Source of the DNA: Geobacter sp. AOG1
GTDB taxonomy: Bacteria; Desulfobacterota; Desulfuromonadia; Geobacterales; Geobacteraceae
Length of the DNA stretch: 64,000 bases
Direction of reading: 5' to 3'
NCBI RefSeq assembly: GCF_019972315.1
Contig: NZ_BLIZ01000001.1
Location: 818,513-882,512 of the forward strand
Positions 16,353-24,998 of the stretch are shown piece by piece. The position numbers and the translations under genes are program-made. Position 1 is the stretch's first letter. Every line of letters begins with the position of its first letter. The notes beneath the pieces were generated by a model. The model saw only the letters and a list, made by a program, of their open reading frames with translations. It had not been told where the DNA came from and ran no database searches.

Positions 16353-16433
16353 GGACAACTCTCCGTCAGTTTGAAATCTCCTCGCATACCATCAATCTTG
16401 CAGTGCCGCCAGGGGATCGGCCCGGCGGCACCT

Positions 16434-17666
16434 TCATCCCGGCAGGGAATCCCGGAGTCGGTCAAGATGGGCACGGGACGCCCGCCGGAACCCGACGTGG
16501 AACAGCACCGTCGCCAGCAGCGTGCAGCCTCCCGCCACGGCGAACCCCCACCCGAAGCCGACGCGGTGGATGACCCCCCCCATGGTGGCCGAACTGAGCA
16601 TCATCCCCAGGTAGATGCAGCTGTTGTACACCCCAAGGCCAAGCCCTCGCTCCTCACGGGAGACCACCTCGGCCACCAGCGCTCCGAGCGCGGTGAAACT
16701 CACCCCCATCCCCGCGCCGACCACCGCGGCGCAGGCCGCAAGCGGCATCAGTCCGTTGAAGATTCCGACCGTCCCCAGGCTCAAGCCTAACAGTGCCAGC
16801 CCCCATGCCGACATGGTGCCGCGGTTGAGCCGGTCGCTAAGCCGTCCCAGGGGGATCCGCAGCAGAACGTTGGCCAGCGCCTGCATGCCGAACACCATCC
16901 CCACATGTCCCGCATTGAGCCCCTCGGCCCTGGCGTGCAGGGGGAGGAAGGAGACGAACATTCCGAATCCGAAACACCCCCCCAGGGTGCCGACGAGGGC
17001 AGCGACGAACCGATGGTTCCCCAGGAGTGCCGCGACGGCACGCCAGACGGAGCGATGCTCCCGGTCGGGAAAGGGATGGGAGTCGGCACGGGAGAGGAAC
17101 GCCAGCATGAACGGAAGCGCCAGGAACACCGTCCCCCCGGAGGCCCAGAACACCCGTCCGAGCCCCCACGCACGGCCAAGAAAGCCGCCGATGGCCGGCC
17201 CGACGGTCATCCCGAGGTAGACCGCCGTGGTGTAGAAGCTGTACGCCCGTCCCAGATGCGACGCCGGTGTTATGTTCGCCACGTATGACATCATGGTGGG
17301 GGCAAAGGCCGCCAGACCGGCACCGAAGAGGAGGTAGACGCACCCCATGGTCAACGGTCCCGAACAGAACGGTATCAGGAGCGACGAGCAGGCGATGGTC
17401 AGAAGCCCCGCCAGCAGCATCGGCCACTGGCCGAACCGGTCGGAGAGGAGCCCCGAGGGGATCGCCAGGAGACCGGCGGAGAGCATGAAGGCCGCGTTGA
17501 TCATCCCCACCTGGGGAGTGGTGGCCCCGAGGGAGGCGGCAAAGAGCGGCAGTACCGGAATCCGCATGTAGGCGCCGAAGAAGCAGAGAAAGCCGATGCC
17601 GCAGCAGACGAGGAGATGGATACCCTGGCGGTGAGTCGGATGCATCCTGTCTCCGTTCACGGACAT
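16434..17666 (-). CDS. MFS transporter
   Basis: The product is 410 residues with about twelve membrane segments. The start at 17666 has AAGGAAGG six bases upstream. Motif A appears as GLLSDRFGQWPMLLAG in the first half and GRLSDRLNRGTMSAWG in the second, the symmetric pair expected for an MFS protein of the drug/sugar exporter type. The neighbours give no substrate clue. It is divergent from the other MFS gene at 17873, with about 200 bases between them. Confidence 0.85.
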   Translation of the reverse strand: MSVNGDRMHPTHRQGIHLLVCCGIGFLCFFGAYMRIPVLPLFAASLGATTPQVGMINAAFMLSAGLLAIPSGLLSDRFGQWPMLLAGLLTIACSSLLIPFCSGPLTMGCVYLLFGAGLAAFAPTMMSYVANITPASHLGRAYSFYTTAVYLGMTVGPAIGGFLGRAWGLGRVFWASGGTVFLALPFMLAFLSRADSHPFPDREHRSVWRAVAALLGNHRFVAALVGTLGGCFGFGMFVSFLPLHARAEGLNAGHVGMVFGMQALANVLLRIPLGRLSDRLNRGTMSAWGLALLGLSLGTVGIFNGLMPLAACAAVVGAGMGVSFTALGALVAEVVSREERGLGLGVYNSCIYLGMMLSSATMGGVIHRVGFGWGFAVAGGCTLLATVLFHVGFRRASRAHLDRLRDSLPG

Positions 17667-17872
17667 GCTGCACCTTCCTTGCGCGATCCCCGAACCTTGT
17701 ACGTCACGTTTTCGTCCCCCCCCTCCCAAGAATCATCCCAGCATACCCCCGGACCCCCTCCGAAGCGAAGCGAAAAATGCAACGCCGCCACCCTCCTTTT
17801 CTGCTTGCCTCCCCCCCGGTTACGCTATAGGATTGGCAGCACCTTAACCCCTAGCCCAAGGAAGCCTCTGCT

Positions 17873-19030
17873 ATGTTCGAATCCCATCAGAAACCGATGT
17901 TCCGCTTCCTTGCCGTCCTCACCGCCGCCTCCATGGTCGGCCTGCAGGGGTATGCCATCCTCATCAACAACTTCGCCGTTGAATCGGTGCACCTGGAGGG
18001 AAAGCACATCGGCATCATCCAGTCGGTGCGGGAGATTCCCGGTTTTCTGGCCCTGACGGCCGTCTACGTGATGATGGTAATCCGCGAGCACCGCCTGTCG
18101 GCCTTTTCCATCGCCCTGCTCGGCATCGGCGTCGGTCTGACCGGCTTCTTCCCCTCCTTCGCCGGCGTGACCCTCACCTCCCTGGTCCTGAGCTTCGGCT
18201 TCCACTACTACGAAACCACCAACCAGTCCCTGACCCTCCAGTACTTCTCCACCCACCTCTCCCCCCTGGTGATGGGGAAACTGCGGAGTCTGGCGGCCAT
18301 CTCCAGTATCGTCGCGGCCGGGGCGATCTGGGTCATGGGGGGATTCCTGGGCTACCGGGGGATGTTCCTGGTACTGGGAGGAGTGGTCTTCTGCCTGGGT
18401 ATCTGGGCACTTTTCCAGGACCCGACCCACGAGAGCATTCCCCCCCAAAAGCTCCGGATGTTCCTGAAACGGCGCTACTGGCTCTATTATGCCCTCACCT
18501 TCATGTCCGGCGCCCGCCGGCAGATATTCATGGTCTTCTCCATATTCCTCCTGGTGAAGCTCTTCCACTTCTCGGTGCGGGAGATGACCATCCTCTTCAT
18601 CGTCAACAACGCCATCAACTGGTTCGTCAACCCCCTCATCGGCCGGGCCATCAACGCCTTCGGTGAGCGGCTCCTCTGCTCCATCGAGTACATCGGCGTC
18701 GTGGCCATTTTCCTCACCTACGCCTACGCGTCGTCCAAGGGGATGGTAGCCGCCATGTACATCATCGACTCCATCCTCTTCAACTTCGCCGTGGCCATCC
18801 GGACCTACTTCCAGAAGATCGCCGATCGCGAGGACATCGCCCCCACCACCGCCGTCGGCTTCACCATCAACCACATCGCCGCCGTCTTCCTCCCTGCCCT
18901 GGGGGGGTACCTCTGGATGATCGACTACCGGATCCCCTTTATCGGCGGCGCCGCGCTGGGAGTGGTCTCCCTGGTCCTGGCCCAGTTCATCCGTCTCCCG
19001 GCCAGGACCGGTCAGGCTGCCGCTCACTGA
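17873..19030 (+). CDS. MFS transporter, second type
   Basis: The product is 385 residues with ten to twelve membrane segments and an AAGGAAG site ahead of the ATG. It differs from the divergent neighbour: it begins MFRFLAVLTAASMVGLQGY, has LEGKHIGIIQSVREIPGFLAL in the first cytoplasmic loop instead of a canonical motif A, and a large central loop (ETTNQSLTLQYFSTHLSPLVMGKLRSLAAIS). The C-terminal half keeps NPLIGRAINAFGERLL, a degenerate motif A. A terminator-like hairpin follows. No substrate can be assigned. Confidence 0.82.
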   Translation: MFESHQKPMFRFLAVLTAASMVGLQGYAILINNFAVESVHLEGKHIGIIQSVREIPGFLALTAVYVMMVIREHRLSAFSIALLGIGVGLTGFFPSFAGVTLTSLVLSFGFHYYETTNQSLTLQYFSTHLSPLVMGKLRSLAAISSIVAAGAIWVMGGFLGYRGMFLVLGGVVFCLGIWALFQDPTHESIPPQKLRMFLKRRYWLYYALTFMSGARRQIFMVFSIFLLVKLFHFSVREMTILFIVNNAINWFVNPLIGRAINAFGERLLCSIEYIGVVAIFLTYAYASSKGMVAAMYIIDSILFNFAVAIRTYFQKIADREDIAPTTAVGFTINHIAAVFLPALGGYLWMIDYRIPFIGGAALGVVSLVLAQFIRLPARTGQAAAH

Positions 19031-19037
19031 CCGGCTT

Positions 19038-19067
19038 CCCCAGTAGTTTTTCACCGAACTGCTGGGG
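19038..19067 (+). terminator. hairpin after the second MFS gene
   Basis: CCCCAGTAGTT pairs with AACTGCTGGGG (one G-T pair) around an eight-base loop just downstream of the stop at 19030. No T tract follows, so it may only partly terminate before the kinase gene. Confidence 0.45.
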
Positions 19068-19127
19068 TATGGCGAGGTTTGTGGTATCTTTTACCTGGAT
19101 GCCAAATCATCTTCTCAGGAGCCCCCC

Positions 19128-20918
19128 GTGTCACCGCTCCCCTATCATTACCCTGCAGCTGCGTGCCATCTGCGTCGCGGCATGACGGCGCTTTTCCTTC
19201 TCCTGGCGCTCCTGCTCGTCCCCTTCCATGCCGGTTCCGTTGTCGCCGAGACGCTTCTGTCCCATCCGAAAAATGTGATCGTCGTGGGGGGAGACCGGGA
19301 TTACCCCCCCTACGAGTTCATCGACCGGGACGGTAATCCGTCCGGCTACAACGTGGAGCTCACCAGGGCCATCGCCAACGTGATGGGGATGAAGGTCGAA
19401 TTCCGCCTCGGCGGCTGGTCGGAGATGCGCACCGCCCTGCAGAACGGCACGGTCGACGTGCTTCAGGGTATCTCCTATTCGGATGAACGGGTGAATGAAG
19501 TCGACTTTTCCCTCCCCCACACCATCGTCAACCATGCGGTCTTCGCCCGCCGCGATTCCCCCATGATCAACTCCCTCAAGGAGGCCGAGGGGAAGAGCGT
19601 GGCCGTCCACCGAGGGGGGATCATGCACGATCTCCTGGCCAGGAAGGGCTTCGCCGGGAACCTGGTCCTGACCGACACCCCCGCCGACGCCCTGCGCCTC
19701 CTTGCCGCGGGGAAATGCGACTACGCCATCGTGGCCATCGTACCGGGGATGTACCTCATCCGTGAACTGAAGCTGACCAACCTGCTGCCGGTGGTGCGCA
19801 ACGTGGCCACCTACCGTTACTGCTACGCGGTGAAGAAGGGGAACAAGGAGCTCCTCTCCCGCTTCGACGAGGGGCTGGCCATCCTCAAGCAGACCGGGCA
19901 GCACCAGGCGATCTACGAAAAGTGGCTGGGGGTGCTGGAACCGGAGCGGGTAGACTGGCGGACCATCGTCAAGTACGGGGCGGTGGTGGTAATTCCCCTG
20001 GTCCTGCTGCTCGGTGGTTTTGCCCTCTGGTCCCGGACCCTGCACCGGCAGGTGGCCCTGCGCACCGCCGACCTGACGCGGGAGATCGCCGAGCGCCGGC
20101 ATGCCGAGGAGGAACTGCTCCTCAATCAGCAGCAGCTGGTCCAGGCCGACAAGATGGCGGCCCTGGGGGTCCTGGTCTCCGGCGTGGCCCACGAGATCAA
20201 TAACCCCACCGGCCTCATCCTGCTGGATATCCCGATCCTGAAGCGGGCCCACCGGGACACGGCCCCCATCCTGGAAGAGCACTTCCGACAAGGGGGGGAT
20301 TTCCCCATCGGCGGGGTCCCCTACACGGAGATGCGGGACGAGATTCCACGGATACACGACGAAATGCTGGAGGGAGCCCACAGGATCAAGCGTATCGTCA
20401 ACGACCTGAAGGACTTTGCCCGGCGGGACGACACGGGGGACAAGGGGACCATGGACTTCACCGCCGTCGTGAAGACGGCGATACGCCTGGTCGATCCGAC
20501 CATCCGCAAGGCGACGAACAGCTTCACCGCCGCCTGCGAGGAAGGACTTCCCCAGGTCTGGGGGAACGCCCAGCGGATCGAGCAGGTAGTGGTCAACCTG
20601 CTCCTCAACGCCTGCCAGGCCCTTCCCGACACGGCCCGGAAGATTGCACTCGACATTCGCCACGACCGGGAGCAGGGGCAGGTCGTCCTGCAGGTGCGTG
20701 ATGAAGGGGTCGGCATCGATCCCGAGCACCTCTCCCGGCTGACCGACCCCTTTTTCACCACGAAACGGGACAGCGGCGGAACCGGTCTCGGCCTGTCGGT
20801 TTCCGCCGGCATCGTCAAGGAGCATGGCGGAACCCTCACCTTCGAATCGGAAGTCGGCAAGGGGACCACCGTGACGCTGATGCTGCCCATACCCAGGAAT
20901 GAGCAATCCGACACCTGA
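19128..20918 (+). CDS. histidine kinase with periplasmic solute-binding (SBP_bac_3) sensor domain
   Basis: The product is 596 residues, read from a GTG at 19128 with CAGGAG upstream. Order: signal/membrane segment (about 20-38), a type 3 solute-binding domain (about 48-275; VVGGDRDYPPYEFIDRDGNPSGYNVEL, GWSEMRTALQNGTVDVLQGISYSDER), one membrane segment (about 285-305), a coiled coil, and a kinase core with H355 in GVAHEINNP, then N, G1 (DEGVGIDP), F and G2 (GGTGLGLSVSAGIV) boxes. The HExNNP-type core is that of the NtrB/DctB-like kinases that pair with sigma-54 regulators. It is followed 36 bases later by such a regulator, and then by dcuB, so a C4-dicarboxylate or related signal is a reasonable inference. 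Confidence 0.9.
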   Translation: MSPLPYHYPAAACHLRRGMTALFLLLALLLVPFHAGSVVAETLLSHPKNVIVVGGDRDYPPYEFIDRDGNPSGYNVELTRAIANVMGMKVEFRLGGWSEMRTALQNGTVDVLQGISYSDERVNEVDFSLPHTIVNHAVFARRDSPMINSLKEAEGKSVAVHRGGIMHDLLARKGFAGNLVLTDTPADALRLLAAGKCDYAIVAIVPGMYLIRELKLTNLLPVVRNVATYRYCYAVKKGNKELLSRFDEGLAILKQTGQHQAIYEKWLGVLEPERVDWRTIVKYGAVVVIPLVLLLGGFALWSRTLHRQVALRTADLTREIAERRHAEEELLLNQQQLVQADKMAALGVLVSGVAHEINNPTGLILLDIPILKRAHRDTAPILEEHFRQGGDFPIGGVPYTEMRDEIPRIHDEMLEGAHRIKRIVNDLKDFARRDDTGDKGTMDFTAVVKTAIRLVDPTIRKATNSFTAACEEGLPQVWGNAQRIEQVVVNLLLNACQALPDTARKIALDIRHDREQGQVVLQVRDEGVGIDPEHLSRLTDPFFTTKRDSGGTGLGLSVSAGIVKEHGGTLTFESEVGKGTTVTLMLPIPRNEQSDT

Positions 20919-20954
20919 CCACCCTCGGTACCATGTGGCAGAGAGGAATACCCC

Positions 20955-22370
20955 ATGAGTGAATCCCCCTATCCCAGCTACAAGATTCTCCTTGTCGACG
21001 ACGAGCCGGCATGGCTCAAGTCGCTTTCGCTCACCCTCAGGAGCTGCGCGGGTCTGACCAACATCGTCACCTGCCAGGAGAGCCGGGAGGTCATGGGGAT
21101 CCTGGACCGGGGGGGAATCGGCCTGGTCCTGCTCGATCTCACCATGCCCCACCTGTCGGGAGAAGAGCTCCTCCGGCAGATCGGCGAGCGCCACCCCGAC
21201 ATCACCACCATCGTGGTCAGCGGTCTCAATCAGCTGGAGACCGCCGTTCGCTGCATGCGGCTCGGCGCTTACGACTACTTCATCAAGACCGACGAGGAAG
21301 ACCGGATTGTCGGGGGGGTACTCAGGGCTGTGCGGATGGTGGAGATGCAGCGCGAGTACCAGGAGATGTCCAGCCGGCTCGTTTCCGGGGAGCTCCGCCA
21401 CCCCGAGGCATTTTCCGCCATCGTCACCGGGGACCGGGGGATGCTGGCCGTCTTTTCCTACATCGAAGCGGTAGCCACAAGCCCCCAACCGCTCCTCATC
21501 ACCGGAGAGAGCGGCGTCGGCAAGGAGCTCATCGCCCATGCCGCCCATACCCTGAGCGGCTGCCGGGGGAAGCTCGTGGCGGTTAACGTGGCGGGGCTCG
21601 ACGACACCATCTTTGCCGATACCCTCTTCGGTCACGTGCGGGGGGCCTACACAGGAGCGGAGACGGTCCGCCGCGGGATGGTGGAGGAGGCAGCCGACGG
21701 CACCCTGTTCCTCGACGAGATCGGCGACCTGAGCATCCCCTCCCAGGTAAAGCTCCTCCGCCTGCTCCAGGAGGGGGAGTATTTCCCCCTCGGTACGGAC
21801 CAGCCCAAACGGATCAAGGCGCGGGTCATCGTCGCCACCCACCGGAACCTGGCCGCCAAAGAGGCGGCGGGGGAGTTCCGCCGGGACCTCTACTACCGGC
21901 TCCGCACCCACAAGGTTCATGTTCCGCCTCTCCGGGAACGGAAGGGCGATATCCCGCTCCTCCTCGACCATTTCCTCGCCGAGGCGGCCCGCACCCTCGG
22001 GAAGAAGAAACCGACCCCCCCCAAGGGGCTGGCCCAGTTCCTCGCCACCTACGGCTTTCCCGGCAACGTGCGCGAACTGAAGGCCATGGTCTACGACGCC
22101 GTCAGCATCCATCGCGACGGTCTGCTCTCCATGGACTCCTTCATCGCCGCCGTGGAGCAGGGACGGACGGAGGCGGGACCGGCCGCTGTAGCGCCATCCC
22201 GGCAGAATCCCTTCGCCGGTTTCATCGAACTCCCCACCTTCAGTGAAGCGGCCGGTTTCCTGGTGATGGAAGCCATGGACCGGGCCAGCGGCAACCAGAC
22301 CCTGGCGGCGCGACTCCTCGGCATATCCCAGCCGGCGCTCAACAAGCGGCTCAAGATAATGCGGAGTTGA
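20955..22370 (+). CDS. sigma-54-dependent response regulator (NtrC/DctD type)
   Basis: The product is 471 residues: receiver domain (1-125, phospho-acceptor D61 in LVLLDLTMP, acidic pair D15/D16), AAA+ domain (about 140-380; Walker A GESGVGKE near 185, GAYTGA near 231 for sigma-54 contact, Walker B TLFLDEIGD, arginine finger region YYRLRTHKVHVPPLRER) and a Fis-type helix-turn-helix at the end (QTLAARLLGISQPALNKRL). The GAFTGA motif has Tyr for Phe, an allowed variant. It follows the histidine kinase by 36 bases with GAGAGG ahead of the ATG. Two palindromes and a -24/-12 promoter lie directly downstream before dcuB, its likely target. Confidence 0.92.
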   Translation: MSESPYPSYKILLVDDEPAWLKSLSLTLRSCAGLTNIVTCQESREVMGILDRGGIGLVLLDLTMPHLSGEELLRQIGERHPDITTIVVSGLNQLETAVRCMRLGAYDYFIKTDEEDRIVGGVLRAVRMVEMQREYQEMSSRLVSGELRHPEAFSAIVTGDRGMLAVFSYIEAVATSPQPLLITGESGVGKELIAHAAHTLSGCRGKLVAVNVAGLDDTIFADTLFGHVRGAYTGAETVRRGMVEEAADGTLFLDEIGDLSIPSQVKLLRLLQEGEYFPLGTDQPKRIKARVIVATHRNLAAKEAAGEFRRDLYYRLRTHKVHVPPLRERKGDIPLLLDHFLAEAARTLGKKKPTPPKGLAQFLATYGFPGNVRELKAMVYDAVSIHRDGLLSMDSFIAAVEQGRTEAGPAAVAPSRQNPFAGFIELPTFSEAAGFLVMEAMDRASGNQTLAARLLGISQPALNKRLKIMRS

Positions 22371-22374
22371 CCAC

Positions 22375-22393
22375 GTATAACCCGAGGTTATAC
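22375..22393 (+). promoter_or_regulatory. palindromic activator site 1 upstream of dcuB
   Basis: GTATAACC-CGA-GGTTATAC is a perfect 19-base palindrome starting four bases after the regulator stop codon. It shares its half-site with the second palindrome at 22463. The centre is about 200 bases before the predicted transcription start, an allowed distance for an enhancer-binding regulator. Confidence 0.75.
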
Positions 22394-22462
22394 CCATAAC
22401 CGTTTGTTTAAACTGGCTTAACATACTTACATCATTACACTTTCAAATATCGCTCCCCCGCT

Positions 22463-22483
22463 GGTATAACCTGCGGTTATGCC
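22463..22483 (+). promoter_or_regulatory. palindromic activator site 2 upstream of dcuB
   Basis: GGTATAACC-TGC-GGTTATGCC is a 21-base palindrome with one mismatch pair and the same GTATAACC half-site as site 1, centred 89 bases from it and about 111 bases before the predicted transcription start. The spacing and symmetry fit a DctD/NtrC-type upstream activator sequence. Confidence 0.75.
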
Positions 22484-22556
22484 GGTTCCCCCGCCACAAA
22501 ACCTGCCCACGACCAAATAGCGCAGTACTTTCAGCATGTTGCAGATAAATTCCTTT

Positions 22557-22573
22557 CTGGCATTGTCCATGCT
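22557..22573 (+). promoter_or_regulatory. sigma-54 (-24/-12) promoter of dcuB
   Basis: CTGGCATTGTCCATGCT contains the invariant GG (22559-22560) and GC (22571-22572) at the required 12-base offset, within good matches to TGGCA and TGC. Transcription should begin near 22584, about 59 bases before the dcuB ATG. Confidence 0.8.
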
Positions 22574-22642
22574 CTTACCTCTGCAGAAAGAGACGGGCGA
22601 CCAACTGACCCGTCCAGCTCATGGTAAGAATGGAGGTTCGTC

Positions 22643-23971
22643 ATGGCAATGTTCTGGATCCAATTTGTGCTCGTCCTCGGTGCCATCCTCATCGGTATCA
22701 GACGGGGCGGAGTGGCCCTCGGTCTCATCGGCGGGCTCGGTGTAGCGCTGCTCACGCTCGGGTTCCGCAGCTCTCCTGCCGAGCCGCCGGTCGGCGTCAT
22801 GCTCATCATCCTGGCGGTGGTTACCGCTGCGGCCACGCTACAGGTTGCCGGCGGCCTCGACTACCTGGTGCAGCTCACCGAAAAGCTACTCCGCGCCCAT
22901 CCCAAGTACGTGACCATCCTCGCCCCCTTGAGCACTTTCTTTCTCACGGTCTGCGTCGGTACCGGCCACGCGGTGTATGCGCTGCTGCCGGTCATTGCCG
23001 ATGTTGCCATCAAGACCGGTACCCGGCCCGAACGGCCCATGGCGATCGCCAGCGTCGCATCCCAGATGGGGATCACCGCCAGCCCGGTAGCCGCGGCCGT
23101 CACCTTCTTTCTCGGTTTTGCCGCCAAGACCGGTCATCCCGTCACCCTCATCGATATCATCTCCGTAACCATGCCGGCAGGGATTGTCGGTGTCGTGGCT
23201 GCCTCGGCCTGGAGCTTCAACCGCGGCAAGGATCTGGACAAGGACCCCGAGTACCAGGGACGTCTGCAGGACCCGGAGTTCCGCAAATCGATCAACTCCA
23301 ACGTCACCACCCTCGACAAAAAAATCACCACCACAGCCAAGGTGTCGGTGGCACTTTTCTTCACCGGCGTGGCCACCATCATCCTCTTCGCCGTCTGGCC
23401 GGACCTGCTCCCCCTTGGCGCGGACAAGAAGCCAGTGCCGATGACCACGGTCGTCCAGTTCGTCATGCTCGCCTATGGCGCCTTCATCATGTTCGCTGGC
23501 AATGTCAAAGCCAAGGAGATCGCCAATTCGAGCGTCTTCATCGCCGGCATGACCGCTGTTGTCTCCATCTTCGGCATTGCCTGGATGAGCGACACCTTCA
23601 TCACCGCCAACAAGAAGTTCCTGGTGGACAACATCGGGATCATGGTGAAGATGGCGCCCTGGACCTTTGCCATCGCCACGTTCTGCATCTCCGCCTTCGT
23701 CAAGAGCCAGGCCGCTACGCTGGCCATCACCCTGCCGCTCGGTCTGGCCCTGGGGCTGCCGGTGACGCTCCTACTCGGGCTCGTCCCCGCCAGCTATGCG
23801 TACTTCTTCTTCGCCTTCTATCCGAGCGATCTGGCGGCCATCAACTTCGACCGCACCGGCACCACCCGGATCGGCAAATACCTCCTCAACCACAGCTTCA
23901 TGATCCCCGGCCTCATCGGTGTCGGCGTCTCCACCGTGGTGGCGTACTTCATCGCGACCGTCCTGCTGTAA
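22643..23971 (+). CDS. dcuB: anaerobic C4-dicarboxylate transporter DcuB
   Basis: The product is 442 residues, close to E. coli DcuB (446). Diagnostic DcuB stretches are present: RRGGVALGLIGGLG, LLRAHPKYVTILAP, GTGHAVYALLPVI, TRPERPMAIASVASQMG, GKDLDKD and FYPSDLAAINFDRTGTTRIGK, which separate it from DcuA. It is an inner-membrane exchanger of fumarate, succinate, malate or aspartate, used in fumarate respiration. The ATG at 22643 has GGAGG seven bases upstream. A sigma-54 promoter and two activator palindromes precede it, and the kinase-regulator pair just upstream is its likely controller. A strong terminator follows. Confidence 0.93.
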   Translation: MAMFWIQFVLVLGAILIGIRRGGVALGLIGGLGVALLTLGFRSSPAEPPVGVMLIILAVVTAAATLQVAGGLDYLVQLTEKLLRAHPKYVTILAPLSTFFLTVCVGTGHAVYALLPVIADVAIKTGTRPERPMAIASVASQMGITASPVAAAVTFFLGFAAKTGHPVTLIDIISVTMPAGIVGVVAASAWSFNRGKDLDKDPEYQGRLQDPEFRKSINSNVTTLDKKITTTAKVSVALFFTGVATIILFAVWPDLLPLGADKKPVPMTTVVQFVMLAYGAFIMFAGNVKAKEIANSSVFIAGMTAVVSIFGIAWMSDTFITANKKFLVDNIGIMVKMAPWTFAIATFCISAFVKSQAATLAITLPLGLALGLPVTLLLGLVPASYAYFFFAFYPSDLAAINFDRTGTTRIGKYLLNHSFMIPGLIGVGVSTVVAYFIATVLL

Positions 23972-23998
23972 CGGTAACGTATCAGGCAATCTGCACAT

Positions 23999-24035
23999 AA
24001 AAAGCTGGGGTGCCTAGGGCATCCCAGCTTTTTTT
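23999..24035 (+). terminator. rho-independent terminator of dcuB
   Basis: A 12-bp stem (AGCTGGGGTGCC with GGCATCCCAGCT, one G-T pair, loop TAG) is followed by a run of T residues, 28 bases after the dcuB stop codon. Confidence 0.9.
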
Positions 24036-24335
24036 GCCTTTGAACGGCAGTTGAAAGAGGTCAGCCTGAGCAACCGGAGACTTCCGGCAACTGCCACGTC
24101 CATCGCCACCCCTTACTCACCGTCACCGCTCCCAGAATTGCGGTCCTTCGGGGCAGAGAGTCAACTGAAAAAGGACAGGCGGTTGATTGGCCGGACTATC
24201 ATCTGCCTGTCTCCCCGCAGTTCCCTTTGGATGCCCGACCGTAGAGCCGGCAGCTTTTTCGGTCAGGCATGATACACTTGATGCATTGTCACCCTATCAC
24301 GAACTACGGGGGAAAATAACTCAGGAGGTCAGCGT
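24036..24335. other. 300-base gap with no supported gene
   Basis: Short open frames exist but none has a ribosome binding site or protein-like composition. The last part must hold the promoter of the superoxide reductase gene. I see no clear -35/-10 pair, only TTGATG at 24278-24283 without a good partner. Confidence 0.4.
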
Positions 24336-24815
24336 ATGGATCGTCGGACATTTCTCAGGACAACGTTAGTCGGAGCCATGGCAGCAGGCGTCACGGGCAA
24401 CGCCGTAGCGGCAGAAATCTACTTTCCGACAAAGGTCGACAAGTCGCTCTTTGAAGGGATCAATCGCGTGAAAGATCCCACCAGCAAAACACCGCTGGAG
24501 AAAGGGCACGCGCCGGTCATCACGGCACCTGCATCCGTAAAGGCCGGCGAGCCGTTCACCGTCGAAGTCTCGGTGGGAGAAACCCTGCACCCCATGGGAC
24601 CGTCCCACTGGATCGAGTTCATCGAGCTCAGCATCGGCAATGAGCCTGCCGGAAGGGTGGATTTTCAGCCACGGGGCTTTCTCAAGCCCAGGGCAATCTT
24701 TACCGTCGTAATCCCCAAGGATACCGCTCCTGAGGGGAAACTGACCCTTTTGGCCAGGCAGCACTGCAACCTCCATGGAATGTGGGAGGGAAGCTTTACC
24801 ATTACCGTGACGTAA
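24336..24815 (+). CDS. Tat-exported class II superoxide reductase (neelaredoxin type)
   Basis: The product is 159 residues with AGGAGG-type spacing to the ATG. A twin-arginine signal (MDRRTFLRTT, cleavage after AVAA near 26) shows export folded, with its metal, to the periplasm. The neelaredoxin/desulfoferrodoxin active-site ligands are complete: H58 (EKGHAP), H85 and H91 (TLHPMGPSHWIEF), C144 and H147 (QHCNLHGMW), the His4Cys iron site. No N-terminal desulforedoxin domain is present, hence class II. It reduces superoxide to hydrogen peroxide. A periplasmic location is less common than the cytoplasmic form. It is flanked by a gap and a terminator, so it is monocistronic. Confidence 0.9.
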   Translation: MDRRTFLRTTLVGAMAAGVTGNAVAAEIYFPTKVDKSLFEGINRVKDPTSKTPLEKGHAPVITAPASVKAGEPFTVEVSVGETLHPMGPSHWIEFIELSIGNEPAGRVDFQPRGFLKPRAIFTVVIPKDTAPEGKLTLLARQHCNLHGMWEGSFTITVT

Positions 24816-24895
24816 GCAGGGGTAAGCTGGGAACACATGGCCGGAAATGCCGGCATGCCTGACCGGTCCCGACCGGGGGAAAATCCATCACACAA

Positions 24896-24923
24896 GAGGC
24901 GGCCGGCTGCAACGGCCGCCTTT
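24896..24923 (+). terminator. terminator after the superoxide reductase gene
   Basis: AGGCGGCCG pairs with CGGCCGCCT over nine bases with a seven-base loop, followed by TT. The T tract is short, so termination may be partial. Confidence 0.65.
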
Positions 24924-24963
24924 AACTTGGCATACGCCCCTGACAAAGTTTTGTCATAATTTT

Positions 24964-24993
24964 TTGAAGAGCATGCTCGTTTCAGTGTAATAT
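24964..24993 (+). promoter_or_regulatory. promoter overlapping a probably leaderless glycosyltransferase mRNA
   Basis: TTGAAG at 24964-24969, an 18-base spacer and TAATAT at 24988-24993 form a promoter whose start point would fall at or within a base or two of the ATG at 24999. No ribosome binding site precedes that ATG. Confidence 0.5.
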
Positions 24994-24998
24994 TACCC

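Noticed and set aside
17873-17892. A GTTCGAATCC motif as in a tRNA T-loop at the start of the second MFS gene
   Set aside because: No cloverleaf can be built around it: no acceptor stem or anticodon arm. It is explained by the codons for Phe-Glu-Ser after the ATG.
22643-23971. DcuA instead of DcuB
   Set aside because: GTGHAVYALLPV, RPERPMA, GKDLDKD and the FYPSDLAAINFDRTGTT stretch match DcuB, while DcuA has different residues at each block.
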